In this document: positions 11,148-22,584 of the stretch, one piece after another
Layout of the letters: the number at the start of each line of letters is the position of its first letter
Numbering within the stretch: the stretch's first letter is position 1
Assembly (NCBI GenBank): GCA_030770535.1
Contig: JASVEC010000102.1
Span: 1 to 57,530 of the forward strand
Direction: 5' to 3'
Origin: Batkoa obscura
Lineage: Eukaryota > Entomophthoromycota > Entomophthoromycetes > Entomophthorales > Batkoaceae
Length of the DNA stretch: 57,530 bases
Position numbers and translations under genes: made by a program
Notes under the pieces: generated by a model
The model's input: the letters and a program-made list of their open reading frames with translations, nothing else
Database searches by the model: none
Told to the model about the DNA's origin: nothing

Positions 11148-11395
11148 ACATGTTATTTAAAAAAAATTATAAATAGCAAAAATTAGTTTATTTTTTAATA
11201 CTAATTTTGAATATTATAATTATTTTAATATAAACATATAAAAGCAATACTTGACATATAAACTATTACAACATTAATAATGCAATTAAGAAACAAGTGC
11301 TTTTTAACTATTGAAAAACAAATATTTCAAATTAAATGTTAAAACATTAGAATAGTTTTTAAAAAGATAAACAAAAATTAAGCCAAAAACAATAT

Positions 11396-11493
11396 GGGAA
11401 TGTTTTTTTGGCTTCATTACTTTTTCCATCTTTTAAGCGCTATTTGAGTGGAAAAATTATTAGCAAAATCCTTAAACACAAAAATACATCCCC
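11396..11493 (-). mobile_element. MITE copy 3
   Basis: Begins GGGAATGTTTTTTTGGC and ends ACATCCCC. ATAT flanks both sides. Confidence 0.88.
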
Positions 11494-11665
11494 ATATAGT
11501 ATAAAAAGCTATATATGTAACAATTTTAATTTATTCTAAATTAAATAAAATTTGAGTTTTTATTTATTTAGTTTGTATACTAGTTGTTTAGAACTGTATA
11601 ATTATATTATTCTATTTTACAAATACATTTATATATATTTGTAAAGTTTTCAATAAAACGACAGG

Positions 11666-11738
11666 GGGGAACTAGCTCAGATGGTAGAGCGCTCGCTTAG
11701 CATGCGAGAGGCACCGGGATCGATGCCCGGGTTCTCCA
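11666..11738 (+). tRNA. tRNA-Ala (AGC)
   Basis: A 73-nt cloverleaf. The acceptor GGGGAAC pairs with GTTCTCC (one G-U), the anticodon arm CTCGC-TTAGCAT-GCGAG carries AGC, and the T arm CCGGG-ATCGATG-CCCGG is perfect. The B box GGGATCGATGCC deviates slightly from GGTTCGANTCC, having AT for TT, and the A box is present. No intron. Confidence 0.95.
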
Positions 11739-11885
11739 TCTTATACTCTAATAAGGGATACATGCATTAAAAATATTTTACTATATCTGAATTGGTCTCA
11801 TTTTTTTATTAAATTTAATAGACTCTCAAATTAGCAAGGACTTTACTAATACAACTTATATATTAATTAAAGTTGTAATATATAT

Positions 11886-11971
11886 GAGGGTGTTTTTTTG
11901 GCTTCATTACTTTTTCCATCTTTTAAGTACTATTTGAGCAGTAAAATTGTTAAACGCAAAAAAGCATCCCC
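11886..11971 (-). mobile_element. MITE copy 4
   Basis: Begins GAGGGTGTTTTTTTGGC and ends GCATCCCC. It is shorter than most because the segment before the right end has a small deletion. ATAT flanks both sides, inside an AT repeat. Confidence 0.8.
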
Positions 11972-12129
11972 ATATATATATTTATCAATAAAGTTTTGTT
12001 AATAGTTAAAGCTAAATACCCAGAAATTAAACCAAATATATTTAGATAAATTTTAGCAAAATAATTATAAATACTATATAATTTAAATTCATTAATTCAA
12101 TATTATTATAGATTTGTTTTAAAAAGCTG

Positions 12130-12204
12130 ATTTTTTCATTTAAGAATTTTATTAGCAGTTTTTCTATTATTTGAATGGAAAAAGTGATGAAACTAAAACA
12201 CCCC
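12130..12204 (+). mobile_element. MITE copy 5, degraded
   Basis: TTTAAGAATTTTATTAGCAG and GGAAAAAGTGATGAAACTAA are recognisable and the right end is CACCCC. The left terminus is eroded. Confidence 0.65.
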
Positions 12205-12451
12205 TATATATTCAAATAATTACAAGCTATTTTTTATTTTAATTGACACTTTTTTAGAAACTGTAATTGTTTTATAATAAATAACATTTACCATCATAAC
12301 TTGGTCTTGTCATTATAAAAACTTTATAAAATTCAGACATTTTAAGCAAAAAAGCCATTAATTTTTAAAATAATATTTAGTTAATAAAAGCTCAAATATT
12401 ATTCTTAGGCTGGATAGGTATATTTGTTTAATAACTCAAGTAAAAAAAGCA

Positions 12452-12524
12452 TGCCTTCTATCGGAATCGAACCAATGACCTTCCGCTTACTAGGCGGACG
12501 CTCTGCCAACTGAGCCAAGAAGGC
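12452..12524 (-). tRNA. tRNA-Thr (AGT)
   Basis: A 73-nt cloverleaf on the minus strand. Acceptor GCCTTCT pairs with AGAAGGC, and the anticodon loop CTAGTAA sits on the TCCGC/GCGGA stem. The T arm contains GGTTCGATTCC, a consensus B box. A T7 run just 3' of the gene is a good RNA polymerase III terminator. Confidence 0.95.
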
Positions 12525-12661
12525 TTAGTATATGTGATTTTTTTATAATAATAGCTTCTTCTATTTTCTACTAGTAACTTTCTTATTAAATCGACTTTAT
12601 ACAGTTTAAATGGAATGCTTAACCTATTTTGTAATGCCACCTTTTAGTTTGAACTTGATAT

Positions 12662-12760
12662 GGGAATGTTTTTTTTGGTTTTATTACTCTTTCCATTTTT
12701 TAAGCGCTATTTGAGTGGAAAATTTGTTAGTAAAATTCTTAAACACAAAAATACATCCCC
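12662..12760 (-). mobile_element. MITE copy 6
   Basis: Begins GGGAATGTTTTTTTTGG and ends ACATCCCC. ATAT flanks both sides. Full length. Confidence 0.88.
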
Positions 12761-12932
12761 ATATTCTTTAGCTTTTTTAGTATTAAGCACTTTAGATTTT
12801 TACTTTTTGATGGTTTTTTATTAATAAAAATTATTTAATTCTCTAAACTTTTTTACTTTCCCTTATATTGTTACTATTTTTAATTATATAATAATGAATT
12901 GTTTTTAATTAAGCTTTATTTATTCGTTATAT

Positions 12933-13463
12933 GGGGATGTCCAAGTTAGTTTCAGAATTTATTAAAAAACTAATTTAAATTTCGTTTTTAAATTTATAGT
13001 TTTTAATATATGATTAGTTTAAACATAAAGATTTAGTCTTAAACTTTTTAAATAAATTTATAAGCCTTATTTTAATGTTTTCACTAAATCTTTAATAAAT
13101 ATACAGGTATTTGACTTTTTTTGTTGAAATAAAAATAAAATCCAAGTTTATATAACTAAACTTTAAAATGGAATTTTCAAAAAAATTAATATAATAGGGA
13201 GAATTACATTATAGTTCATTTACATTAATTTTAATAATAATAAACTTAATCAAGCAATATATAAAATTAATGCTTTAAAGGAAACAGGAAGCCAACAAGT
13301 AGCATTGTTATTAACTATAGCTTCGGTATATTTTTTAATAAATATGAAAGTTTTGAGTTTAATATAAATGTAAACCAATATGATTATTCAAAAACAATTG
13401 ATAATAATAAAATGTCGGTACTATAATCTATCATTAAAAGTACAAAAACCATTGACCAAAAAA
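12933..13463 (+). mobile_element. Old 5' fragment of transposon T
   Basis: Starts GGGGATGTCCAAGTTAGTTTC after ATAT and follows the first about 530 bp of T, including the AATAGGGAG motif and the segment encoding ALKETGS..QVALLLTIAS. Divergence from the young copies is high and several indels break the frame. It stops next to a tRNA-Arg gene. Confidence 0.8.
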
Positions 13464-13482
13464 GACATCACTGTGTGTGTGA

Positions 13483-13555
13483 TGATCCCGCCAGGGATCG
13501 AACCTGGAATCTTCTGTTCCGTAGACAGACGCCTTATCCATTGGGCCACGGGACC
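13483..13555 (-). tRNA. tRNA-Arg (ACG), copy 1
   Basis: A 73-nt cloverleaf, minus strand. Acceptor GGTCCCG pairs with CGGGATC, the anticodon loop CTACGGA sits on CTGT/ACAG, and the B box is GGTTCGATCCC. A T6 run follows about 18 nt downstream. Identical in sequence to the tRNA at 18030-18102, though the flanks differ. Confidence 0.95.
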
Positions 13556-13971
13556 ATTTTTAGTTTTCTATTTAAACATAAATATATATAGCCAAGTAAC
13601 GTCTTGAAAAATCTATTACTCTAATGTTGATATAACAAACCTGAGTAAAAAAGGTAATTTTTTTGTAGTTAAGATTATGAATTTAAAAATGACCTCATTG
13701 GTTCTAATTGATCCAGGGGAAATTTATTATATTAAATTCAACTATTTTTTAAAAGCTCTGCTAAATTATTTCAAGTTAATAGATTAAGTTTTTCAAATAT
13801 TTAAACTCAGATTTAATTTTTAGATAGTTTTTGACAAATATTATTAATAAAATTAAGTATCAATGTTTTATTTAGTATTACATCCACAGAATAAATTAAA
13901 CTAAGTTAAAAAGCAAAGATATAAAAATAAGCAAATAAATAAATTAAAAATCAGATTAAATTTAAATATTT

Positions 13972-14060
13972 GGGAATGTATTTTTGTGTCTAACAATTTT
14001 TCCGCTCAAATAGCGCTTAAAAAAATGGAAAAAGTGATGAAAGTCAAAAAAATCACCTCT
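13972..14060 (+). mobile_element. MITE copy 7
   Basis: Begins GGGAATGTATTTTTGTG and ends AATCACCTCT, so the right terminus is mutated. The direct repeat ATTT flanks both sides. Confidence 0.82.
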
Positions 14061-14222
14061 ATTTAATAATTTAAAATACAAAGCATTTAAAATAGTGTTT
14101 TGTAGTATAATTTTTATAGCTTTTTATTTAGCTAAATTAGCCTTACAAAAAGCTAATTTAATATTTACAATCAACTTATTTATACTATAGTTTTTTCTTA
14201 GAATATATTAGTTTCATTATTT

Positions 14223-14786
14223 GGGACTGTCCTAATTGGTTTCAAAATTTACTTAGAAATTAATCTAAATTTAAAATTTTAAGTTTGTGTTCAACATAAC
14301 GGTTAAATCTAAAAAGCCTAAAGTCAAATCTCTCTATTTAAAACTTATCTTAATTGTTTCCTTTTCTTAGATAGCTAATTTTCCTAGTTATATAGGTACA
14401 CTTATTTGACTTTATTTTTTGTTGGAATAAAAATAAAATGCAAACTTTCATAGTTAAACTTCGAAATGAATTTTTGAAAACTTCAATACAATAGGGAGGA
14501 GTACACAATATAAACATTGTAATTCATTTACATCAATTTTAAGAGCTACTTATAACAACCCAAGGTTTATGGAATTTTATAATAAAACAAAACAAAGAAA
14601 AGATATATTATCAAAGTTTACTATCGATAATAATAAACCTAATCAAGTAATGTATAAAATTAGTGCTTTGAGGGAAACAGGAAATAAAATCAACAAGTAG
14701 CGTTATTATCAACTATAGCTTCAATATACTCTTTTGATGAATGTAAGAGTTTTGGGTTTAATATAAATATTCATCAGATAATATAT
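14223..14786 (+). mobile_element. Older 5' part of transposon T
   Basis: Starts GGGACTGTCCTAATTGG after ATTT. It contains the N-terminal coding region of T, with the KDILSKFTID site empty of the nested MITE. It has lost an internal segment and is interrupted by copy T1 at ATAT. Substitutions relative to T1 mark it as older. Confidence 0.8.
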
Positions 14787-17293
14787 GGGGTTGTCTGAAT
14801 TAGTTTAGTTTCATTATTTTATCCAATTTTTGAAAAATTTTGTATTTTAAAAACTTCGCTTAAAATTCTATAAAATCACATCTTTTATTAAAACAAAAGT
14901 ACCCAAACACAATTCTAAATCATTCTATTATAGCTCATAATGTAAGTTAGTTGAATTTCTACTAGATCTTAAATACATGTTCTTATAAAGCTTAATTGAG
15001 AAATATTTATCATCAACTGCTTTATAACCAACATTGTAGATTTATTATCAAATAAATAAACTATTTTAATGTTATAATTACATTATTAATATATTGCCAA
15101 GTTAATAAATAGCTGTATGGGAGGGAGTGGTTAGCCCCAAAACTATAATTAACCATCCCTATATAGTACAAGTAATAATAGTTTTTACATATTATTACAG
15201 TTACTTGTTCTTTGACTATTTATTAACTCAGCTATTAATAGCTTAAGTAATCTTGACATTTAACAATCTATTTCTATCATTCAACAAACTACTTACTTGC
15301 TTAGTAAATATCGAAAATTTTAAATTCTCTGTTATTTTCGTAAGGTAAGCTGGGATCGATCTTTTGATTTTTCTGTTTTCTATAGACTCTATAACTTTAA
15401 TTGGGACTATATCGCTTTTTTTTGATGTATCAGATACTGGATAACAATGTAGTTTATTGTTATATTTAATAAAATGTAAATGCTTCTTAATGCCCTGCAT
15501 CTCTATTATTATTTTTGTATTTTTGTTTCTTTCATACTACTTTTTAAAAATTATATCTGTTTTCCCATTATTAATAGTCGAGTTATTAATTTTATTATGC
15601 TCGCAAATAAAAGCCTCAAATCTTTAAATTAATTGATCGATATCTTCTATTTTACCTAACGCTTCAAAACTACTTTTCCATTTTGAAAGGTTTCCAAAAT
15701 GTCCATTAACTATACTTTTTCCATGATGCTCAGCAAAAAAATTAAGATTGACATTCAAACTACTATTTATTTTATGAATTTCTTTAAACATATAGTGTAG
15801 AAACTCTTGGGATCTAAAATGATTTCCTGTATCTGCCCATATATTAATATTTTTGTAAACTTTTTAAATAGAAGCTCTGTAGAGATCAAATTGATTAAAC
15901 AATCTCCTGCATATGCTGAATCATGATTCAATATTTCAGATAAATAATCAAAGTAAACTTTGCCTATTGTTTTATCATCTTTTAAATATAAAACACCAAA
16001 ACCTAATACCTAATACTGATATAGCTTGTTTATTACAATGATCTAGATTTATTGAATCTGGTCTTGTCCCTATTTCCATATTTTGTTTAAAATCTAAAAT
16101 TATTATACAACTTTTGTTATTTAATTTTTTAACAGTTTCATTAAATGTGTTTTTTTGAGTATCAACACAGAATTTATGTAATTTGTATAATTTTTCTTCG
16201 TTGAAAATTTCGTCTATTCTCTGCTTTGTTTTTTATTGCTGTATTTATTTTATTTTCAAATAACTTTTTTCTAACTTGTATACTAAGCACATATATTATA
16301 TAGATCTGTTCTTCTTGCTGGATTTTTTGAAATTACTTAGTATATATTTAAAGAACGTTGACCTAGCTACTGCTTTATCTCTTAGATCATTGAAATATTT
16401 ACTATATATCATTCTTCTACTTTTATTTAATATATATATTATTTGATGAATATTTACTATCATTATTTTTTTTTATTAAATCTTGATGAAATAGTTGAAT
16501 CATTTAGTAAATATTGTATAATAGTTTCATTTGGTCATCTTTAATTTTTTTTGTATTTTTAATAATAGGTTTTAATGTTGATATTTTATTATTATTACTT
16601 GTTTTTGAATAATCATATTGATTTCTATTTATATTGAACCCAAAACTCTTACATTCATCAAAAGAATATACTGAAGCTATAGTTGATAATAACGCTACTT
16701 GCTGACTTTTGTTTCCTGTTTCCCTTAAAGCACTAATTTTATACATTACTTGATTAAGTTTATTATTATCGATAGTAAACTTTGATAATATATGGGGCTG
16801 TTTTTTTTAGTTTCATTATTCTTCCATTTTTTAAGCGCTATTTGAGTGGAAAGATTGTAGTAAAATTCTTAAATACAAAAATACATCCCCATATCTTTTC
16901 TTTGTTTTGTTTTGTTATAAAATTCCATAAACCTTGGGTTGTTATAAGTAGCTCTTAAAATTGATGTAAATGAATTACAATGTTTATATTGTGTACTCCT
17001 CCCTATTGTATTGAAGTTTTCAAAAATTCATTTCGAAGTTTAACTATGAAAGTTTGCATTTTATTTTTATTTCTATTTCTATTTCTATTTCAATAAAAAA
17101 TAAAGTCAAATAAATGTATTTATATAACTAGGAAGATTAGCTATTTAAGAAAAGGAAACAATTAAAATAAGTTTTTAAATAGATACATTTATTTTTGGGC
17201 TTTTTAGATTTAACCGTTATATTGGATACAAACTTGAACTTTAAAATTTGGATTAATTTCTAAGTAAATTCTGAAACCAATTAGGACAGCCCC
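14787..17293 (-). mobile_element. Transposon T, copy T1 (complete ends, broken transposase)
   Basis: A 2507-bp copy with both termini: GGGGTTGTCTGAATTAG on the left (3' end of the element) and the complement of GGGGCTGTCCTAATTGG on the right. It includes one nested MITE. Coding segments are an N-terminal piece (80 residues after the MITE), a DDE core with ILDFKQN, WADTGNHFRSQEF and AEHHGKSIVNGHFG in different frames, and an 85-residue C-terminal piece at 15243-15500. Frame breaks are shared with T2 and T3. It is inserted between two older T remnants, so its flanks (ATAT/AGAT) do not form a clean duplication. Confidence 0.85.
16794..16890 (-). mobile_element. MITE copy 8, nested in T1
   Basis: A 97-bp copy, GGGGCTGTTTTTTTTAG to ACATCCCC. 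The empty site in T5 and older T copies reads GATATATT; here ATAT is present on each side of the MITE. It is the same insertion as those in T2 and T3. Confidence 0.92.
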
Positions 17294-17722
17294 AGATTCT
17301 ATAATTTTAATTGAAATATATCACTTTATTTTAACCTATCAGATATTGAATAATAATGTAGTATACTAGTATATTTAATAAAGTATAAATGCCTTTTAAT
17401 ACTCTGACTCTGTATTTTCGTCGTTTTTGAATAATCATTGATTTCTATTTACATTAAATCCAAAACTTTTATATTCATCAAAAGAATATGGGAGTATTTT
17501 TTTTGGCTTTATCACTTTTTCCATCTTTTAAGCGCTATCTATTTGAGCGAAAAATTTGTAGTAAAATTCTTAAACACAGAAATATAGCCGCCCCATATGC
17601 TGAAGCTATAGTTAATATAACAATAATCCTCCACTTATCGCTTTTTATTTCCTGTTTCTCTCTTAAAGCACTAATTTTATACATTGCTTGATTAAGTTTA
17701 TTATTGTCATAGTAAATTTTAA
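17294..17722 (-). mobile_element. Old internal remnant of transposon T
   Basis: Divergent matches to the C-terminal coding part of T (TCTATAATTTTAATTG; CAGATATTGAATAATAATGT), then to the N-terminal part (CCAAAACTTTTATATTCATC). The middle has been lost. It carries a MITE at 17490-17594 and abuts T1, which landed in it. Confidence 0.75.
17490..17594 (-). mobile_element. MITE copy 9, nested in an old T remnant
   Basis: Begins GGGAGTATTTTTTTTGG and ends GCCGCCCC. ATAT is on both sides. The empty equivalent in younger T copies reads AAAGAATATACTGAAG, giving another pre-insertion site. Confidence 0.88.
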
Positions 17723-18029
17723 ATAATCTTTTTTTGACGATAATCAGTTTTTATAAAAAAACAAACATTGCTCTATTGATATACACAACTACATAGACCT
17801 GTCACCCCTCAGTTCAGTTACTTTCAACTTTAATTTATTATTTATGATAATATTCGTGTATGTGCTTTGAAAATTTATTTATGCAAACTAAAGTTTAAAA
17901 TCCATTATAGTAAACTTGTTTAAAAATAATTGGGAAAACAAACATTGTATTAAGTACTTTAGTTATTAATATTATAATCTCAAAATAATTAGAAAAAAGA
18001 GCTTACTTATTAAAAATAAGTAGTTTAAT

Positions 18030-18102
18030 TGATCCCGCCAGGGATCGAACCTGGAATCTTCTGTTCCGTAGACAGACGCCTTATCCATTGGGCCACGGGA
18101 CC
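18030..18102 (-). tRNA. tRNA-Arg (ACG), copy 2
   Basis: Same 73-nt sequence as the gene 4.5 kb to the left, with unrelated flanks. A T5 run lies about 15 nt beyond the 3' end. A MITE begins 61 bp upstream of the tRNA 5' end. Confidence 0.95.
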
Positions 18103-18163
18103 ATTTTAAATTTTTATTTCAAAAAAAATATATAACTAACTACGAGCAAAATATTTTACAAAT

Positions 18164-18261
18164 GGGGATGTATTTTTGTATTTAAGAATTTTACTGACAA
18201 TTTTTCCACTTAAATAGCGCTTAAAAAATGGAAAAATAATGAAACTAAAAAAAACAGCCCC
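18164..18261 (+). mobile_element. MITE copy 10 (first of a triplet)
   Basis: GGGGATGTATTTTTGTA to ACAGCCCC. The direct repeat AAAT lies on both sides. Confidence 0.92.
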
Positions 18262-18292
18262 AAATTTTATCATTCCTGAATCTCTCCCATTA

Positions 18293-18388
18293 GGGGATGT
18301 ATCTTCGTTTAAGAGTTTTACTAACAATCTTTCCACTCAAATAGTGCTTAAAAAATGGAAAAGTAATGAAATCGAAAAAAACATCCCC
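18293..18388 (+). mobile_element. MITE copy 11 (second of a triplet)
   Basis: GGGGATGTATCTTCG to ACATCCCC. The direct repeat ATTA lies on both sides, one of the clearest target duplications in the window. Confidence 0.92.
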
Positions 18389-18409
18389 ATTAAAATAGAT
18401 TTAATAAAT

Positions 18410-18514
18410 AGGGATGTGTTTTTTCGTTTTAAGAATTTTGCTAACAATCTTTCCACTTAAAACTCAAATAGCGCTTAAAAAATGGAAAAGTGATGAAGAC
18501 AAAAAAACATCCCC
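18410..18514 (+). mobile_element. MITE copy 12 (third of a triplet)
   Basis: AGGGATGTGTTTTTTCG to ACATCCCC, first G mutated. AAAT lies on both sides. It is slightly long, from a duplicated CTTAAAACTCAAATAG core. Confidence 0.88.
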
Positions 18515-18682
18515 AAATATTATACTTAAAAATCAAGTCCCCCACCTGGGCTAATTTCAAGTAACTAAAACTAGGTCGAATAGTGATAATTTCGATTTTG
18601 GTTTTTTATACTATATTCAATAATATCTTATATGCGTATTAGCTTCAAATTAGTTGATTTTTAAAATTTTAAGCTAACATAT

Positions 18683-18781
18683 GGGGAATGTTTTTTTGAT
18701 TCCAACTACTTTTCCATTTTTAAGTGGCTATTTGAGTGGAAAAATTCTTAGTAAAATTCTTAAACGAAAAAATACATCTCC
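18683..18781 (-). mobile_element. MITE copy 13
   Basis: GGGGAATGTTTTTTTG to ACATCTCC. ATAT on both sides. Confidence 0.86.
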
Positions 18782-19320
18782 ATATTATTTAAAATAATAT
18801 AAAAGTTTTAGGAAATTAATTATAGCAACTAATTTAGCTTTTTAGTATGTATTTTTAACTTAAGGTTTTACTTGCTTTTTTGCCTTTTTTTAAAAAACTT
18901 AATATTCTACATTTTCGGGCTGGAAACTTTTAAGTAGTGTTTTAAAATAAACCCTATATAACCAGTTGGTTTTAGCTTTTTTTTAAATAATGGTTTAATT
19001 AAATAAAGATAGTATATAAAATTAAGCAATATAATTTTTTTTTTGTTTTTAAATACTAATATTAGTTATATTATCGTTAGTAACTAAAATTTTAGTATTA
19101 AAATTATTATTAATTGATAGCAGTTATTATACAAAAGTGTTTCATTTTTAAATAAAAAAGTATATTTTCATACTCTTATCGTTTATTACCGTTAAAAGTC
19201 TATTTAAAGCTATTTTATTTTTAAATTTATCTAAATTATTTGAAAAAGTCTTAAAATAAAGGATTTGGATTTGCAAAAATTAAAATAAAAAGTAATACTT
19301 ATAAACTATTTTAATCAATA

Positions 19321-19803
19321 TGGTGGTGGTATTTTTGTGTTTAAGGGTTTTTAGTAGCAAATTTTCCGCTTAAATAGTACTTAAAAAGTAGAAAGTAGTG
19401 AAATTAAAAAAACCAATTATAACAATAATAAACTAAGTAAAATAATATTAGGACTGTTTTTTTGGTTTCATTACTTTTTCTATCTTTTAAGCAGTATTTG
19501 AATGGAAAATTTGTTACTAAAATCCTTAAATATAAAAATATATATCCTCATCAGTAAAATTATTTTAAGTTTAACATATGGGGGATGTGTTTTTTTAAGA
19601 ATTTTATTACAATCTTTCCACTCAAATACTGCTTAAAAGATAGAAAAAGTAATGAAACCAAAAAAACAGTCCTAATATTATTTTACTTAGTTTATTATTG
19701 TTATAATTGGTTTTTTTAATTTCACTACTTTCTACTTTTTAAGTACTATTTAAGCGGAAAATTTGCTACTAAAAACCCTTAAACACAAAAATACATCATC
19801 CCC
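19321..19803. repeat. Large inverted repeat built from MITEs plus unique spacer
   Basis: The left arm, about 19325-19513, reappears inverted at about 19605-19803. The shared part includes two MITE segments and the roughly 40-bp non-MITE spacer between them (AATTATAACAATAATAAACT and onward), with only a few mismatches. The roughly 90-bp centre is the remaining MITE sequence. Four MITE bodies are recognisable: 19325-19413, 19450-19549, 19579-19673 and 19708-19803, in orientations + - + -. Because the spacer is copied too, this is an inverted duplication and not four independent landings. Confidence 0.88.
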
Positions 19804-20057
19804 ATATAAGAATTATTAATTTTTTTATTTTAATTTTTATTTAGCTATTAATATTAAATAAATACATTATTATACTTTAACTATTTTACATCCTCTTTCT
19901 TTTAACACTTTCTTAGTTTATTATTGTAATATCTTACTATATTATAACATTTGCTTATTAACTTTTAATCTAAATAGTTTAATATCTAAACTATCTGCTA
20001 TAAATAATATAAGCTTAATGGTATTTTACAACTTTATCACTTTGTTGTCTAATAAAT

Positions 20058-20153
20058 GGAGATGTGTTTTTGTGTTTAAAGATTTTACTAACAAATTTTT
20101 CGCTTAAATAGTGCTTAAAAAATGTAAAAAGTAATAAAGTTAAAAAAACTCCC
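20058..20153 (+). mobile_element. MITE copy 18
   Basis: GGAGATGTGTTTTTGTG to AAACTCCC. AAAT on both sides. Copy numbers 14-17 are the four bodies inside the inverted repeat to the left. Confidence 0.86.
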
Positions 20154-20280
20154 AAATCAAGGTTTATTAAAATTGAAAATCAGCTTGAAATTTTTTTAAA
20201 TATAATAAAAAATTTATAAGCTATTTATAGAACTAAAATTCTAGCTGTTATTGTATTTAGTTGAATCTAAATAAAAACAT

Positions 20281-20468
20281 GAGGCTGTCTGAATTAGTTT
20301 CATTACTTTATACAATTTTTAAATATTTTATATTTTAGAAATTTTGCTTAAAATTCTATAAGAACAAGTTTTTTATTAAAACAAAAGTACCCGAACCCAG
20401 TTCTGAATTATTCTATTATAGTCTATACTGTAAATTAGTTGAATTTCTACTAGAGCTTAAATACATAT
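20281..20468 (-). mobile_element. Old 3'-end fragment of transposon T
   Basis: Starts GAGGCTGTCTGAATTAG and follows the terminal about 190 bp of T with many substitutions, until copy T2 interrupts it at CTTAAATACAT. Confidence 0.8.
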
Positions 20469-20938
20469 GGGGCTGTCCTAATTGGTTTCAGAATCTACTT
20501 AGAAATTAATCCAAATTTAAAATTTCAAGTTTGTGTTCAATATAACGGTTAAATCCAAAAAGCCTAAAATTAAATCTCTCTATTTAAAACTTATTTTAAT
20601 TGTTTCCTTTTCTTAAATAGCTAATTTTCCTAACTATATATTTTATGTTAGTTTTGTTAGATATTTAACAGATATATAATATATAACTATATGATTATAT
20701 AATTATATAAATACATAATTATATAAACACAGTTATTTGACTTTATTTTTTATTGAAATAAAAATAAAATGCAAACTTTCATAACTAAACTTCGAAATGG
20801 AATTTTTGAAAACTTCAATACAATAGGGAGGAATACACAATATAAACATTGTAATTCATTTACATCAATTTTAAGAGCTACTTATAACAACCCAAGGTTT
20901 ATGGAATTTTATAACAAAACAAAACAAAGAAAAGATAT

Positions 20939-21035
20939 GGGGATGTATTTTTGTATTTAAGAATTTTACTACAATCTTTCCACTCAAATAGCGCTTAAAA
21001 AATGGAAGAATAATGAAACTAAAAAAAACAGCCCC
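20939..21035 (+). mobile_element. MITE copy 19, nested in T2
   Basis: 97 bp, GGGGATGTATTTTTGTA to ACAGCCCC, at the same site of T as in T1 and T3. It separates the codons for KQRKD and ILSKFTID. Confidence 0.93.
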
Positions 21036-22584
21036 ATATATTATCAAAGTTTACTATCGATAATAATAAACTTAATCAAGTAATGTATAAAATTAGTGCT
21101 TTAATGGAAACAGGAAACAAAAGTCAGCAAGTAGCGTTATTATCAACTATAGCTTCAGTATATTCTTTTGATGAATGTAAGAGTTTTGGGTTCAATATAA
21201 ATAGAAATCAATATGATTATTCAAAAACAAGTAATAATAATAAAATATCAACATTAAAACCTATTATTAAAAATACAAAAAAAATTAAAGATGACCAAAT
21301 GAAACTATTATACAATATTTACTAAATGATTCAACTATTTCATCAAGATTTAATAAAAAAAAATAATGATAGTAAATATTCATCAAATAATATATATATT
21401 AAATAAAAGTAGAAGAATGATATATAGTAAATATTTCAATGATCTAAGAGATAAAGCAGTAGCTAGGTCAACGTTCTTTAAATATATACTAAGTAATTTC
21501 AAAAAATCCAGCAAGAAGAACAGATCTATATAATATATGTGCTTAGTATACAAGTTAGAAAAAAGTTATTTGAAAATAAAATAAATACAGCAATAAAAAA
21601 CAAAGCAGAGAATAGACGAAATTTTCAACGAAGAAAAATTATACAAATTACATAAATTCTGTGTTGATACTCAAAAAACACATTTAATGAAACTGTTAAA
21701 AAATTAAATAACAAAAGTTGTATAATAATTTTAGATTTTAAACAAAATATGGAAATAGGGACAAGACCAGATTCAATAAATCTAGATCATTGTAATAAAC
21801 AAGCTATATCAGTATTAGGTATTAGGTTTTGGTGTTTTATATTTAAAAGATGATAAAACAATAGGCAAAGTTTACTTTGATTATTTATCTGAAATATTGA
21901 ATCATGATTCAGCATATGCAGGAGATTGTTTAATCAATTTGATCTCTACAGAGCTTCTATTTAAAAAGTTTACAAAAATATTAATATATGGGCAGATACA
22001 GGAAATCATTTTAGATCCCAAGAGTTTCTACACTATATGTTTAAAGAAATTCATAAAATAAATAGTAGTTTGAATGTCAATCTTAATTTTTTTGCTGAGC
22101 ATCATGGAAAAAGTATAGTTAATGGACATTTTGGAAACCTTTCAAAATGGAAAAGTAGTTTTGAAGCGTTAGGTAAAATAGAAGATATCGATCAATTAAT
22201 TTAAAGATTTGAGGCTTTTATTTGCGAGCATAATAAAATTAATAACTCGACTATTAATAATGGGAAAACAGATATAATTTTTAAAAAGTAGTATGAAAGA
22301 AACAAAAATACAAAAATAATAATAGAGATGCAGGGCATTAAGAAGCATTTACATTTTATTAAATATAACAATAAACTACATTGTTATCCAGTATCTGATA
22401 CATCAAAAAAAAGCGATATAGTCCCAATTAAAGTTATAGAGTCTATAGAAAACAGAAAAATCAAAAGATCGATCCCAGCTTACCTTACGAAAATAACAGA
22501 GAATTTAAAATTTTCGATATTTACTAAGCAAGTAAGTAGTTTGTTGAATGATAGAAATAGATTGTTAAATGTCAAGATTACTTA

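Noticed and set aside
12458-12640. 60-codon frame on the minus strand
   Set aside because: It covers the tRNA-Thr gene; no independent support.
13380-13607. 75-codon frame overlapping tRNA-Arg
   Set aside because: It runs through the tRNA and a dead T fragment; the protein-like look comes from the tRNA sequence.
18239-18460. 73-codon frame, and the 66-codon frame opposite
   Set aside because: Both are readings through three adjacent MITEs; repeated KKWKSNE-like words are MITE cores and not protein.
18164-18514. CRISPR-like array
   Set aside because: Repeat units are whole MITEs with individual target duplications, in a eukaryotic context.
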